From Lolium rigidum (taxonomy: Eukaryota > Streptophyta > Magnoliopsida > Poales > Poaceae): a stretch of 64,000 bases of DNA. Where the stretch lies: the NCBI RefSeq assembly GCF_022539505.1, contig NC_061509.1:210266254-210330253 (forward strand), written 5' to 3'. Position 1 is the first letter of the stretch; each line of letters opens with the position of its first letter. Of the stretch, positions 47,040-59,084 are shown piece after piece. Under the pieces are notes generated by a model. The model saw only the letters and a program-made list of their open reading frames with translations, did no database searches and was not told where the DNA came from. A program made the translations under genes and the position numbers.

Positions 47040-48443
47040 TCACGTCAGAACTAACGCGACCTGTGCTCTGCTCCCGCCGCACCTTCTCTTGAAACTTCGG
47101 TCATGCTGCCTCTGATCGTCGCACCCCGTCCTCTTCCTGGCGTCATGGCGTTCGCCGTGGTACCCATACGAAGCTGCCATGTTGTCCATGGCGTCGACAT
47201 GCTGCGGGCCCGTCGGGTAACCGGTACCACCGTAAGCGTAAGGCATGCCGCCGTAGCCGTGGTACATTGAAGGATCGGCTGACCACGGCATCCCACCAAG
47301 GAAGGCAGGATCGTAGCATGCCGGGGCGAATGGAGGAACGTCGTAGCAGCCGTCGTACTGATGACCGGCATGGTTGGCGCCGCGCGCTCCCGCTGTGTCC
47401 ATCATCTCGCGCTTCTTCTTTCTTGGCTCATGCGTCGATGTTGAATCGTTTCCGTCGCTGTGCTCCGAGGCGGCGCCCATCTTGGAAGAAACGTGGCTGT
47501 TTTCTGAGGCGGCCGGACTCTGGTTCTGAGACGCGGGTTTCGCGGCCGCGTTGCTGTCTACGGAGCTCCTCTGCTTCTCTGTTGTTCCGCCAGAAATGCT
47601 GCTGCTGACCCTGGCGGCGAGAATGTTGGAGATGGTGGTGCGCAACGCCTGATTAGGGATCAGGTCGTCTGCGCGCGCCTGCGCCCCGCACACGCACTTG
47701 GAGCTGGCGACGATGTGGGCTCTGATGCACCTCTCACAGAAACTGCTGAAGCAGCACTTGCTCGTCACCACCGCCTCCACCATCACCTTCCCGCACATCT
47801 TGCAGTGGAGATCCGCCGGGACGCCGTCGTCATCGACTGGTGCCGCGGGCGCAGGGGAAATCACTGACGTCGCCTTTCCGAAGTCGAATCTCGGGTCGCC
47901 ATTGGTGGGGCAGTGCTGGATGAAGTGGCCTGGGACGCGGCACCTGCGACACACGTAGCCGGCATGCGGCGCCCGCCCAGGGTATCCTGCGCCACGGTGA
48001 TTGTAACGAGACGGGGCCTCCCACTTAAGTTCGGCAGCGTCGATCACCGCGCTGATAGCCTTGGCCTCGTCGTCCTCCTCAGCCGTCGACACGCTCGAGC
48101 TCGACCTCGAGGAAGAATCCGACGAAGAACCGCCACCGTCCTGCGCCGCTTTGGGGCGTTGAGTGGATGGCGACACGATGGCATCGGCCGGAGGCCCGGC
48201 GACTCGGCGCACCACCACCGTCGTGTTGCGCAGGACCAAAGCCATGTCGTCCGTGTACTCCTCGCCGGTCTGCGCGTCGGAGATCGCGATGCCCTCCCTG
48301 GGACCCCGGCCGCGTGTCCGGCCGTGACCGTGGCGGCTTGTCCCCATGATTAGGCGCTTCACCTCGCCGACGGAGATGGAGGGCGCCGCGACAGGGAGAG
48401 AGAATGTGTCCACGCCACTCCTGTACCGGTAGTACACCGCCAT
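47040..48443 (-). CDS. DWNN-domain E3 ubiquitin ligase, RBBP6/PQT3-like, short intronless form
   Basis: 467 residues in one exon. Residues 3-81 form the ubiquitin-like DWNN domain (VYYRYRSGVDTFSLP at the start, EYTDDMALVLRNTTVVVRR at the end). A CCHC zinc knuckle follows at C165-C168-H173-C178 (VCRRCRVPGHFIQHC). A RING/U-box-like finger lies at C214-C217, C230/C231, C236-C239 and C250-C252, with SKCCFSSFCERCI. The C-terminal half is Ser- and then Tyr/Gly/Met-rich and ends in a basic KRR patch, a likely nuclear signal. The domain order is that of RBBP6 and plant PQT3 ligases, which are usually about 800 residues with many introns. This compact intronless form suggests an old retrocopy lineage. 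The family adds ubiquitin to nuclear targets; PQT3 affects oxidative-stress tolerance in Arabidopsis. Substrates here are unknown. Confidence 0.92.
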   Translation of the reverse strand: MAVYYRYRSGVDTFSLPVAAPSISVGEVKRLIMGTSRHGHGRTRGRGPREGIAISDAQTGEEYTDDMALVLRNTTVVVRRVAGPPADAIVSPSTQRPKAAQDGGGSSSDSSSRSSSSVSTAEEDDEAKAISAVIDAAELKWEAPSRYNHRGAGYPGRAPHAGYVCRRCRVPGHFIQHCPTNGDPRFDFGKATSVISPAPAAPVDDDGVPADLHCKMCGKVMVEAVVTSKCCFSSFCERCIRAHIVASSKCVCGAQARADDLIPNQALRTTISNILAARVSSSISGGTTEKQRSSVDSNAAAKPASQNQSPAASENSHVSSKMGAASEHSDGNDSTSTHEPRKKKREMMDTAGARGANHAGHQYDGCYDVPPFAPACYDPAFLGGMPWSADPSMYHGYGGMPYAYGGTGYPTGPQHVDAMDNMAASYGYHGERHDARKRTGCDDQRQHDRSFKRRCGGSRAQVALVLT

Positions 48444-48572
48444 CCTTCCCTCGAGATTGATCAGCGAAGACGCACGGAGACGAAGGCACTCACTCGCCGG
48501 AGGAGATGGATGTCTGTATGTAGTAGCGTAGCGAGGTGAGGAAAATATGCATCTCAGCGATCACACGGTTGG

Positions 48573-48581
48573 CCTTATATC
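48573..48581 (-). promoter_or_regulatory. TATA box of the DWNN gene
   Basis: On the minus strand GATATAAGG lies about 130 bases upstream of the ATG at 48443. Confidence 0.5.
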
Positions 48582-48889
48582 CTTGGTCATTATGAATCCG
48601 AGAAGGTTTCCAGCCTTTCCTGAACCGCCTCTTTGGGTTAACTTGTCTGAGTACGAATCCTAGTAGTACTCGGATTGGCTTTCAGTTTCCTTCCCTAATT
48701 CCATCGCACCGGCCGGAAATGTGCACCACATCCGTATCTAGTGTTTACTGTCAGTCAGACCTTCCAAACATGGTTCAGCTAGGGTCCGGTTGGCTTTCAT
48801 GTTGGTAGGGCGAAGAAGCGCGCTTGGGGATGCTCACCTCCTGATTTGGATACAAGCATGTAGCTAAGATTTATTATTTAGTGGATTAA
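48582..48889. other. Promoter-side intergenic DNA
   Basis: No gene or clear repeat. Somewhere between about 48780 and 48900 it passes into the 5'-truncated LINE. Confidence 0.4.
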
Positions 48890-49443
48890 TAATAAATCGG
48901 TAGAAGAAATCGTCCCTGATATTTACAAGATGATTTCACCATTTGTTCTGACCAAGAGAATGGTAGCTGAGGCCTTGATCAACGGTTGCTGGATTGGGGA
49001 TATCTGTAATCTGTAATCTGTAATCTGTAATATCTAAATAGGAGCAACTCACTAAGTGATTTCTCTCAACATGCAGCCTATCCACATCAGCAGCCTGCCA
49101 CATCAGCCTACAACATAATTATTTATTATTTCTTATTACTCAATCCGTCCACTGACTCTTGAACTGCCATTTATTTTATGTAGAGCGTCATCTTCTTTCA
49201 TAAACCATTCGTCTCCTCCCTCACCATTCGTTCACTCCGTCTTCACCGAATTCCACTAGGCACTCAATCCGTCCACCTTGCCTGAATGTCTCCTCATTTC
49301 TCCCTCTGGCTCCTCTCTTCGTCTCCCCTTCGTATATACCAACCATCCAACCGACTCAGCCAGATGTCATCTGGGGTGATACACGTTACCCCATCTATTT
49401 AACCATGTCTTCTATGTACATGTCAGATCGATCCATTTCTTTC

Positions 49444-49690
49444 TCTCTGAAGTCACAGTTTATTTTGAAGTTTGGGATTTCAGGCATTCGTTTGGAGAAG
49501 AAGATCAAAGAGGTATTTCGATCTGAGCAGTGATCTGTTGGGAATTTCTCATGGAAGCTTGCTCTCTAAAGTTACATTTTATTTTGAAGATTGGGATTTC
49601 AGGCATTCGTTTGTAGAAGAAGATCAAAGAGGTATTTCGATCTGAGCAGTTACATGTTGGGAATTTCTCATGGAAGCTTGTGGGAACGTG
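49444..49690. repeat. Direct duplication of about 119 bp in the Helitron
   Basis: ATTTTGAAGWTTGGGATTTCAGG through GGGAATTTCTCATGGAAGCTTG occurs at 49462-49562 and 49581-49681. It may contain a splice acceptor (TTTCAG). Confidence 0.9.
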
Positions 49691-50262
49691 ACTGGGTATT
49701 TTTTTTGAACCAATTAGATCGCATCCAGATGCTCAATTTCAGCATCTGAAACTATTTGGGAATTGGGAGAGTCGACTGATTGTGAACTCCTCGATACCTT
49801 TCCATTCTACTCATTACTTGCTGACGATGGACATCAGCCTCAAAAGCAGCGAACCGATGTGGGTGCTGACACTGTGACCCCGGTGGCGGCGATCGATGGA
49901 AGACCAAAACGGGCTCACATGTGCGTGGGAAACATCGTCTAGATCGTCATTAAGGCAAGCCGAACCCTGATCTTTGGTCTGAGCTTTGATCAGCTATGTG
50001 GTTACTTCTTTTTTGTATTCTGAATGATCCACGGTACAAATTGCATACATGGTTTCTTCTGAAGGGGATTTTGATTCGGTTACATCAATGTATGCCTGAT
50101 TGTTGGGGCGCTGAATGATCTGCCGGCAAGGTGCAGAATTAATTGTTTATAAGATTTTGTCTTCCCTGGATCTACCAATGTAAAGGATTGTCCGTCATTT
50201 TGTTAGCTTCTCTTTCGTCCCGCTTAACTGATATGAATGCTTGGAAGATTCATTCCATTTTT

Positions 50263-51582
50263 GTTTTTGATTCGTATTGATGTTAAACCAGTGTATTTTT
50301 ATTCCTGAAACTGATACTTTGTTTGCACATATGGTTGTTATACAGTATTTTTTTATCTCCAACAAAACACTTTTCTTCTTATCATGTAGTGCGGCAGTGA
50401 AGCATATTTTAGAAGATGATTAATATTTCTTCTAAGCCTCAAGTTTCTGGCCAGAATACCAAGACTGCACAATTTACTAAAAGTGCATCTGAAGTGCAAA
50501 AGAAATTCAGCATCGATGCTTACATAAGCAGAGCTGGAGCCATCGTCAGTGTTTAGTGCATGCTATCAGGAAGGCAGCTAACTCAATGTTTTGTTTTTGA
50601 TTCGTATTGATGTTAAACCGGTGTATTTTTTATCCCTGAAACTGATACTTTGTTTGCACATATGGTTGTTATACAGTATTTTTTTATCTCCAACAAAACA
50701 CTTTTCTTCTTATCATGTAGTGCGGCAGTGAAGCATATTTTAGAAGATGATTAATATTTCTTCTAAGCCTCAAGTTTCTGGCCAGAATACCAAGACTGCA
50801 CAATTTACTGAAAGTGCATCTGAAGTGCAAAAGAAATTCAGCATCGATGCTTACATAAGCAGAGCTGGAGCCATCGTCAGTGTTTAGTGCATGCTATCAG
50901 GAAGGCAGCTAACTCAATGTTTTTTTTTTGATTCGTATTGATGTTAAACCAGTGTATTTTTTATCCCTGAAACTGATACTTTGTTTACACATATGGTTGT
51001 TATACAGTATTTTTTTATCTCCAACAAAACACTTTTCTTCTTATCATGTAGTGCGGCAGTGAAGCATATTTTAGAAGATGATTAATATTTCTTCTAAGCC
51101 TCAAGTTTACGGCCAGAATACCAAGACTGCACAATTTACTGAAAGTGCATCTGAAGTGCAAAAGAAATTCAGCATCGATGCTTACATAAGCAGAGCTGGA
51201 GCCATCGTCAGTGTTTAGTGCATGCTATCAGGAAGGCAGCTAACTCAATGTTTTGTTTTTGATTCGTATTGATGTTAAACCAGTGTATTTTTTATCCCTG
51301 AAACTGATACTTTGTTTGCACATATGGTTGTTATACAGTATTTTTTTATCTCCAACAAAACACTTTTCTTCTTATCATGTAGTGCGGCAGTGAAGCATAT
51401 TTTAGAAGATGATTAATATTTCTTCTAAGCCTCAAGTTTCTGGCCAGAATACCAAGACTGCACAATTTACTGAAAGTGCATCTGAAGTGCAAAAGAAATT
51501 CAGCATCGATGCTTACATAAGCAGAGCTGGAGCCATCGTCAGTGTTTAGTGCATGCTATCAGGAAGGCAGCTAACTCAATGT
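50263..51582 (+). repeat. Four tandem copies of a 331-bp unit in the Helitron
   Basis: Units start at about 50263, 50593, 50924 and 51254 with TTTTTGATTCGTATTGATG and differ at only a few bases. Each unit has an intron-like T-rich part ending TTATCATGTAG and then an exon-like part of about 190 bases that holds a small ORF. The array ends with CTAACTCAATGT at 51582. Confidence 0.97.
50416..50556 (+). CDS. 46-codon ORF, repeated in all four Helitron units
   Basis: The ORF starts MINISSKPQVSGQNTKTAQF and ends YISRAGAIVSV. Copies two to four are at 50747-50887, 51078-51218 and 51409-51549. All keep the ATG, length and stop. The only changes seen are amino-acid substitutions (Lys to Glu at residue 22 in copies two to four, Ser to Tyr at residue 11 in copy three). 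The upstream AG acceptor suggests it was part of an exon of a captured gene. I do not recognise the protein. Identity between copies may only reflect recent duplication, so translation is unproven. Confidence 0.35.
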   Translation: MINISSKPQVSGQNTKTAQFTKSASEVQKKFSIDAYISRAGAIVSV

Positions 51583-52346
51583 AGATATGTAGGTATTGTG
51601 GTCATACTTTTTGTCTGCCTGTACACTCAACCGAGAGTTTCATTCCTCGTGCTGGTCTCGTGGAATTTTAGAACCAACTTTACAAAAGAGATCAGTTTTG
51701 AGTTTTCTAAGCTTTAGTAAAATAGTAAATTTATTAGAAAGTAACCAGAATATGAATTTCACTATCTCACTGCCATCATCTCATCTACAATCTCCATTTT
51801 CTTTGTTTCCCGGACAAGATAACTTTGCCTCCGAATACAAGTGCATATGTTGTTTCATATCAAGTGTAACTACTCATAAGTTGATGTTGTACTTTTTTCT
51901 ATTAAATATGAATTCAATATTTTGTGTGTTTCATTTTTACTCAATTTTTTACTACAATCATATTCTTTTTTGTTATCAGGTCTACAAATTATTGTAGGGT
52001 ATTTGTTCAACATTGTGTAACAAATATTTTCGCAGCAACGCGCGGGGTATCATCTAGTTAAGGGTAAACATCTGGTCGTTTTCGCAAGCCATAGATCTTT
52101 GGGAGAAAATAAGAGAAGTTCAGATTTCCCCGGAGATGGAGGATAGCTGGTTATGGAGGTGGGAGAGCAACGGTAATTTCTCAACCAAGTCCGTGTATCA
52201 TGCTCATTTTGATACCTCAATCTACTATGATGCAACTGAATCTATTTGAAATTCTTGGGCCCCTACAAAATGCAAATTGGCTGTTTGGCTCTTCCTACAG
52301 AGCAGATCGTGGACTGCTGATCGCCTCCCTAAACGAGGCCTCCCTC

Positions 52347-52573
52347 TGTTAGAGTTAACTTAGCGTTAGAGTTAGGCTAACAAGAAGTTAGCTTTGTCAT
52401 TAAGCTAACTACCTTGCAGTTAACATGTAGCGTTGTCCAAACGCCAATCACGTCTGTTCACAACAGACAAAACCTTGTAAACCGCCACTGAGGCTCCTGT
52501 ACAGGGGCTATATATAGCCCAACAATCATCAATGAAACTTGACTTGATCCTCTAAATCTTTCATTCTCAAACA
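52347..52573 (+). repeat. 5' LTR of the Copia element
   Basis: 227 bp with a CTATATATAG TATA box at about 52508. Immediately downstream is CGTTATCAGCAC, the place of the primer-binding site; I do not assign the tRNA. Confidence 0.93.
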
Positions 52574-55419
52574 CGTTATCAGCACTTTTATCTACCAAGA
52601 GCATCAAGGCCACAAAATTTCTATTCCAGAAAAGAGTAGAAGAAAGAACTGCACGAGATGAACAATCGAAGAACAGGATTTGGAGACGGAACGCTGAAAT
52701 TGTTATTTTCGCTCACCGTCGACAAAGCGCGGCGGCAAAATCGTCCACCACGCGGCTCCCGGCCCGACTCCTCCGCGACACTGCATCCCCGGTGGCCTAC
52801 GGCCAGCACGCCCCGAGTACTCACGGCAGAGGTGACGCCATATGAGCCGAGTGGCGGAGCCCTCGCTGGTCGCTGCGCACTCCGATTTGTCGGCGCAGCG
52901 GAGACGCAGCCGTCAAAGGCACTCATCGCAGTGCCCAGGGCCGGCAACGACCAACGGTCGCCGCGGTGCGGCGAAAGCCCTGCGGGCGCCCGCGACCTCC
53001 TGGCGCGGCGGCAGGAAGGGTCAACGGCCGGCTCTCTGGGTGTCAGGGTGCATGCGCGCTCCCCTACGGTGAACGATGGCGGCGGCCTACGCGACCGCCG
53101 CTCGCATCGCCCTGCGAGGCTGCGACCTCTTCAATCTCCTTCAACAGCGATGTTTTTCTATGGAAGCCAAGCCAAATCGATTTCTTCATATCCTATTCCT
53201 AACCATACGAGGGACCTTACCTCTTCGTTTCTTCCCATTCTGGTTTGGATTTTCTGGTTCTTTGGAGTTTAACTCTATTAACATACTTTACAGTAAGTAT
53301 TAGGTCACCTTGCAGTTTAACTCTCAAGCTAAGTATTTCTTTCGGTGTTTTAACCTACTAGTATTATTATATTCACTGAAGCCTCTAGCTTCACAACTAA
53401 TATACGTACTAGATTCTATGGTCTTCCTAATTGTATATAAAGTAAAAATGTACCATTTTACATCATGTAAAAGTACCACATGAAGCCCTTATATTTTGAA
53501 TATCCCTAATTTCTATCATGTTATATATATTTGCCTCTAGCATTTTGGTAACATGCTTTTTGGTACGACAACCTTATTTTGCAATTGAAAGCTAATTTTC
53601 TTGCAAAATTCTCTTAAAAAAAGAGACAAATCTACCCATAAAGTATTATAAGTTACTATCTCAAATTTTATTTTGTAAATCACAAGGCAATGACATCTGC
53701 TGCGTGAAGTGCAGTTTTTCCATTACTTTGAGATGTGCTTATTTTTAATTTTTGGCAATAATATATCTCCAAAGTGTTGCTCTAATATATTAATGTCAAA
53801 GTATAACACAAGGTAATATGATAAGGAGTCCAATGAGATGTGTCAGACTATCATTCCTACTACTCGGAGATGTACTCCATAAATATGGAGATTATCTATA
53901 ATGTGTTAACTCACACTTTGACATCCATGTATGGCATAGAAGCATCAGCTTCATATTAAAATTGTTCCTCTAGAGCATATTTGTTGTTTACCAAATATAT
54001 TTTACTATCATAAAAAAAATCATGCATGATTTATTCATGCTTCTCTTACATTGATATTACATAAAACTATGGAGCATGTATCATGGAATAATATTGTTGT
54101 GTGTTATGTCTATCAAGACAAACTCCATCATACATAACAATCATTGACTTTCTCACAAAACTACTATTGGTTCTGTATCATGCAGTGATAACCAATGTCA
54201 AAATAGACATCTATGTTTTGGCGGTGAATGTAACATCTCCCATCACTTTGGGGATGAAGTCCAAAGCAATGACATAAGTACCATTTAATGTCTCAAGCTC
54301 GTTGAATGTCTACCCTATGGTTATTACGAAATCACCTCGACCATTAATATATTGCGTCGAAGCATTTTCATCAATTTTAATTTACTATCATAGTAAATAA
54401 ATTGCTTGATAATATCATGCATGACATGGCTAGAATATCCATCAATGGAATTTATTAAACTCACATCAGATGAGAGAAATTGAGTAAATATCAATTTCTC
54501 CGTAAATCTCCATCAAGGAGATGTATGATGTATAAACACAATGTTAATAGTTTCTCAAACACTTTTGAGTACTTCTAGTACATTGTAGTTTTTTTTCTTT
54601 CTGGTGTCTACATATTAACCTCCAAGTTGATATTTGTTGATCACATTGTTGATATGAAGATGTGATTCAAAGCCTTGAAATCACTTTACATTTTGTTTGA
54701 TGATAATACAATAAATTATCATATTTATTTCAGGATAATAATATATCATATCTTCATATGAAGATTCATGTGATACACCCTACGGGTGATATACCAATAC
54801 CTGAAATTCATATTAGTACTCAAAATACTAAGAATCTCAATGATCACAAAAAGAACCATGAGAAATCAATGTAAAGTGGAGGTAAAATGACAAACAAAAT
54901 CATAGTAGACACAGTAAAAGGGATAATATAACTACCAAGTTTATCAAAAATGTTATTGTACGAATCATTGTACATATAAGTGTTCCCTAGCATCTGGATG
55001 AATTATACTAAAAATTCATTAAGTAATGTGAGTGTAATGGGATAATTTGAAAGCTCACTTTGATAAACATAGAAAATTACCTGGATGCGGATTAGACTTA
55101 TAATCTTCATCAGAAAGATAACATAAGTTCACTCCAGTAGGAGGTATACTCCTTCACAATATCAATTTTCTTGTGGATAAAATTCCCAATAATATTTTGG
55201 AACTTCGTTTTGTGTCATGGCTATCCCAATGTGTCATTTAGCCAATAATCATACTACTAAATGTGGTATGTTATCCATTAATATCATTTTTCTCATACAT
55301 GATATTTTTATGTATGAACTAAATTCATACTAAACTTTGTTGCGTACAAACAAACAAAAATCGAATCTTGATGAATTTAAGATTTGTCATAATCATCTTA
55401 TTCACCCATTATAGGGGTA

Positions 55420-57700
55420 ATGCGAAAACTTAGTGAAATTTTATTGGTCACAATTTACAAGTTGCAAAATTCTCAAATCATCAGATTTTATGAGCACCTA
55501 ATGTGCCATGAGAATTTTTTTTCCTAAGTCTCTCACACTCCACTCAAATTACTTGAACTTATTCAAGAAGATACTTGTTGACTATTCAACAACTATCTGG
55601 GTCATATAAGTATTTCATGGTATTAATAGACACCTCTAGTGGATGGTCTTACGTGGGTCTTTAATCTCCACAAATCCATGATTTTACTAAATTAATTGCT
55701 CAAATTATCAAATTAAGAGCAAAATATTATAACATATTGGTTAAACCAATACTAATATTTTTATCACGAGCATTTGTGATTTTATTAAGTACTCCCTCCG
55801 GTCTCTTTTAATTGACTCGGATTTAGTACAACTTTATACTAAATCTGAGTCAATTAAATAAGACCGGAGGGAGTACCTGCGTGTACATACCCAGAATAGT
55901 GCAACTAAATTCTTTATCAAAAGAATCGAACTAATTAGATGACCACTGCAACAAAATTTTGATATACCAACATATTGTTGGAGACATGCGGTATTACACG
56001 CCGTAGATCTAATCTAAATCACAACGGTTGCTTATCATACTCGCTTCCCTTGCAGTAAGTACGTGGAAATAAAACAAGTATTTCCCATCTGCGATAATTC
56101 GGTTATATACCGATATCACCACCCCAACGTACATCATGGGCCCTCATATCAATTTGGGATCTATGTGATAAATAACTAAGGTATAATTTTCCAATATCCG
56201 TCAAATACCTTAAACCCTATCAAGGGAGTTATTGATAGCCCGTACGCTGATTGCATTTGCAATAAGAATATTTTTCGGCATTAGGGGGAGATTAGTACCA
56301 CAAAGAATGTCGATAAATAAATAATAAATGTCATAGACTTTCAGTCCTTATATTCACGTACTTGAAAATCCGAACGATTCGGTCATAAATTTGCAACACA
56401 TTGCAAATCTGCCACATACATTTACTCGTGACAAAAATGTCACAAAATCATATTATGCATACAAACAATGTGCCAAAAGAGTGAAGGTACCTAATGTAAC
56501 CACTTTCCTCCAAAATTAGAGCAAAAGGGGGAGAAAATTGGCCACATGAGATATAAATTCTCACATGCTTCCGCGGAACAGAGGAAATTATATTCTCAAC
56601 AAGTAAATGTAGTTCAACCTCAAGTTGAATAACACATAGTGGATGCTCATCATCCAAACCCAGCACAAATGTGCACATAATTTTAAGTGTTGGGACATCG
56701 AAACACCTTGACTCTATTGTTATGGGAAATCATGAGGAGTTCAAATATTTAATCACATTTCCACAAATATTATGATTCAACAGAATCATACAACAAAGAC
56801 TAAATTTTGTCGACAAATATATTTATTCTTAAAAATTGCTAAAACCTTTAGGGCCCTGAACCAAAGTCCATGGCAGAGTGCCTAATGCACTCATATATTG
56901 GTTCAACTAGAAGGATGCAATTGAATAAGAATAGCACTCACTCAACAAGGGAGGTATTTACCATTGTAATACCTATTCCTCATAAGCACCTTCCCTCTGG
57001 AAGACAAATGACTTTTTGTTAACAACAAAAAAAACAATGAGGTGGTGATAAAGTGAGACTTGTAGCGCAAGGGTTCACGCAGAGACCCGACATCAATTAT
57101 ATATGATGTAACATACCCTATTGGTATAAGTGGAATTATGTTTCGATACTAATATTATTGGCAATTATAAATAAACTATCCATGTAGCTGATGGATGTAG
57201 TGATTACATAATCATATGGGTCACTCAATTTGGATATCTATATTAAAGTCCTTAAGGCTTATAAATCCAAATCCAATATTAAATCGCAACATATGTGTAA
57301 TAATATAAAAGTCACTCTATGAATTAAAATAGTCAAACACAAATTGTGTGGTACAATTGACTATAAGAGCTCCTTCTTATAAAGGATTACTCGTACAATG
57401 ATGATTGCTTATATGTAGTCATAAACAAAATCCCTAATTGGATTCTACATGACCTTTGTATATATCAATGCTTTTATCATCAAAGTTTATAATATACATG
57501 AAAGGTCCTTGCAATCATATCAAGACGGAGATTTGGATTGAACCAAGTATTAACCAAGTTTATAACTTGAGTATATTCCTTCGGAATACATATCTATCAG
57601 TCTTTACATGTCCATAAAGTTTTGGAAAAATTAAATATGGATAAATCAAATCAAAGATACATATGGTCACACTATCCCTAACAGGGATACAAATTCATTC
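55420..57700 (+). pseudogene. Copia pol relic: integrase and reverse transcriptase remnants
   Basis: Broken frames show, in Copia order, a pre-integrase region near 55430, an integrase core remnant at about 55550-55730, then reverse-transcriptase start (near 56860-57110) and later parts of the polymerase with the post-catalytic region (about 57310-57650). Frame changes and stops occur every few dozen codons, and the gag region before 55400 is not recognisable. Sequence 52658-53272 gives a Pro/Arg-rich ORF with no domain. The order integrase before reverse transcriptase places it in Copia. It cannot encode a working protein. Confidence 0.75.
55792..55873. mobile_element. Stowaway MITE, 82 bp, nearly perfect palindrome
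   Basis: CTCCCTCCGGTCTCTTTTAA and its near-perfect complement close the element, flanked by TA on both sides (55790-55791 and 55874-55875). The whole element folds into one hairpin. Confidence 0.95.
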
Positions 57701-58857
57701 ATACATTGTAGTAGTGATGAAGTGATATTGAACCTCTTGTTCCATATCTCAATACAAACTACATCATGAATGTGAATATTTTGTTGTCAACTTATTTAAA
57801 GTGCAAGCCCCAACTAAAAGATTGGTGTAAGTAATATCCTCCGATATATTTAAGGCTCAAATGATCTTGATTAATTCCCTTAGGAATATCAAGATTTGAC
57901 CATCGTGTAATCTACATTGGCTATAATTATCGATCCCGAAAATGCCATATCATAGACTGAATTCAATGAAAGAGCCTTCTAACTAAGAGAACAAAATAGG
58001 CTCGACTGACCACATTCAAGATCATGTGGTTAATATTCAATTGAATCACCTACCATTATCTATTAGATAATACCACTTCTATTGCTCAAATGCATAAGGG
58101 TTAAATTAATATTTCCCAAACTAGGGAGATAAACATTTTGCAAACATATCATGTGAAAATCTAACAGATATATTCACAGTGTTTTACAGATTCCCATATT
58201 CATGAATTTAAGTTCATGGATCGGTGTGAGACAACTTTTAGATTTGCAAAGTTCGGGGGGGGGGGGGTAAAACTCCCAAATTATAACCCAGTAATGATCA
58301 TTAATATTGTACTCTTTTTCCCTTAATGAGTTTTCCCTAATGGTTTCTCATAAAAGATTTTTAATGAGACAATATAAATACAAGTGTTAAGATATGCCAC
58401 ATTGTTTTCTCCTTAAATTTTTTTCGTTGGGTTTTAAAGGAGTTTTCGGTGGCACATCATATTGCACTCTTTGCACTATTTACACAAGATATATGTCGTA
58501 CCTCCTATTTTCCCCATTGGGGTTTTTAAGGGAAGTATATAAGGCATATTATTGATCTCTAAACTCACTAACGAGATTTTTCCTTATCAAGGTTTTTATC
58601 ATATGAGTTATCATGGAGATAATAATAATCTTTGTATGTTGTATCATTTTCTCCTTATTTTTCCCACAAGGTTTAAAGGAGTTTTAACAACATATCAAAT
58701 ACTATTCTCCTCATATTTTTCCTATAGGGTTTTTTTGGGGGAGAATCTCGGGAATTTACAAGACTCAAGGTTGTAGAAGAACACTCTCAAGACCATACAA
58801 GAAGATTTTGAAGATTACACAAGATATTTTCAAGAATTGGCGTTGTCCAAGGGGGGG

Positions 58858-59084
58858 TGTTAGAGTTAACTTAGCGTTAGAGTTAGGCTAACAAGAAGTT
58901 AGCTTTGTCATTAAGCTAACTACCTTGCAGTTAACATGTAGCGTTGTCCAAACGCCAATCACGTCTGTTCACAACAGACACAACCTTGTAAACCGCCATT
59001 GAGGCGCCTGTACAGGGGCTATATATAGCCCAACAATCATCAATGAAACTTGACTTGATCTTCTAAATCTTTCATTCTCAAACA
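58858..59084 (+). repeat. 3' LTR of the Copia element
   Basis: Follows the purine tract AAGGGGGG at 58850-58857. Four substitutions separate it from the 5' LTR. The 400 bases before it carry repeated TTTTCCC...GGTTTT phrases common in the 3' untranslated part of Copia elements. Confidence 0.93.

Larger units (their letters stand above)
49003..52057 (+). mobile_element. Non-autonomous Helitron
   Basis: It begins TCTGTAAT and ends ...GCAACGCGCGGGGTATCATCTAG, the CTAG end with a short GC-rich hairpin upstream that is typical of plant Helitrons. It sits between A (49002) and T (52058). Removing it restores the LINE frame exactly (GGG GAT A|T T AAG GGT gives Gly-Asp-Ile-Lys-Gly), which proves both borders. 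No Rep/helicase is present. The inside holds a 119-bp duplication (49462-49700), the 331-bp tandem array and no other gene. Confidence 0.92.
52347..59084 (+). mobile_element. Copia LTR retrotransposon, recent insertion with degraded interior
   Basis: Two 227-bp LTRs (52347-52573 and 58858-59084) have TG...CA ends. CCCTC is duplicated at 52342-52346 and 59085-59089. A purine tract (AAGGGGGG) lies right before the 3' LTR. The LTRs differ at only four positions (1.8%), so insertion is recent. Yet the interior has no intact gag or pol: stop codons and frame changes are everywhere. It was therefore probably moved by proteins of another copy. The target is the LINE. A Stowaway sits inside at 55792-55873. 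Confidence 0.93.

Noticed and set aside
50263..51582. CRISPR-like array
   Set aside because: Units are 331 bp and contiguous with no spacers, in a plant genome inside a Helitron.
52658..53272. 204-codon ORF in the Copia interior as gag
   Set aside because: No gag or zinc-knuckle feature; Pro/Arg-rich and overlapped by equal ORFs in the other frames.
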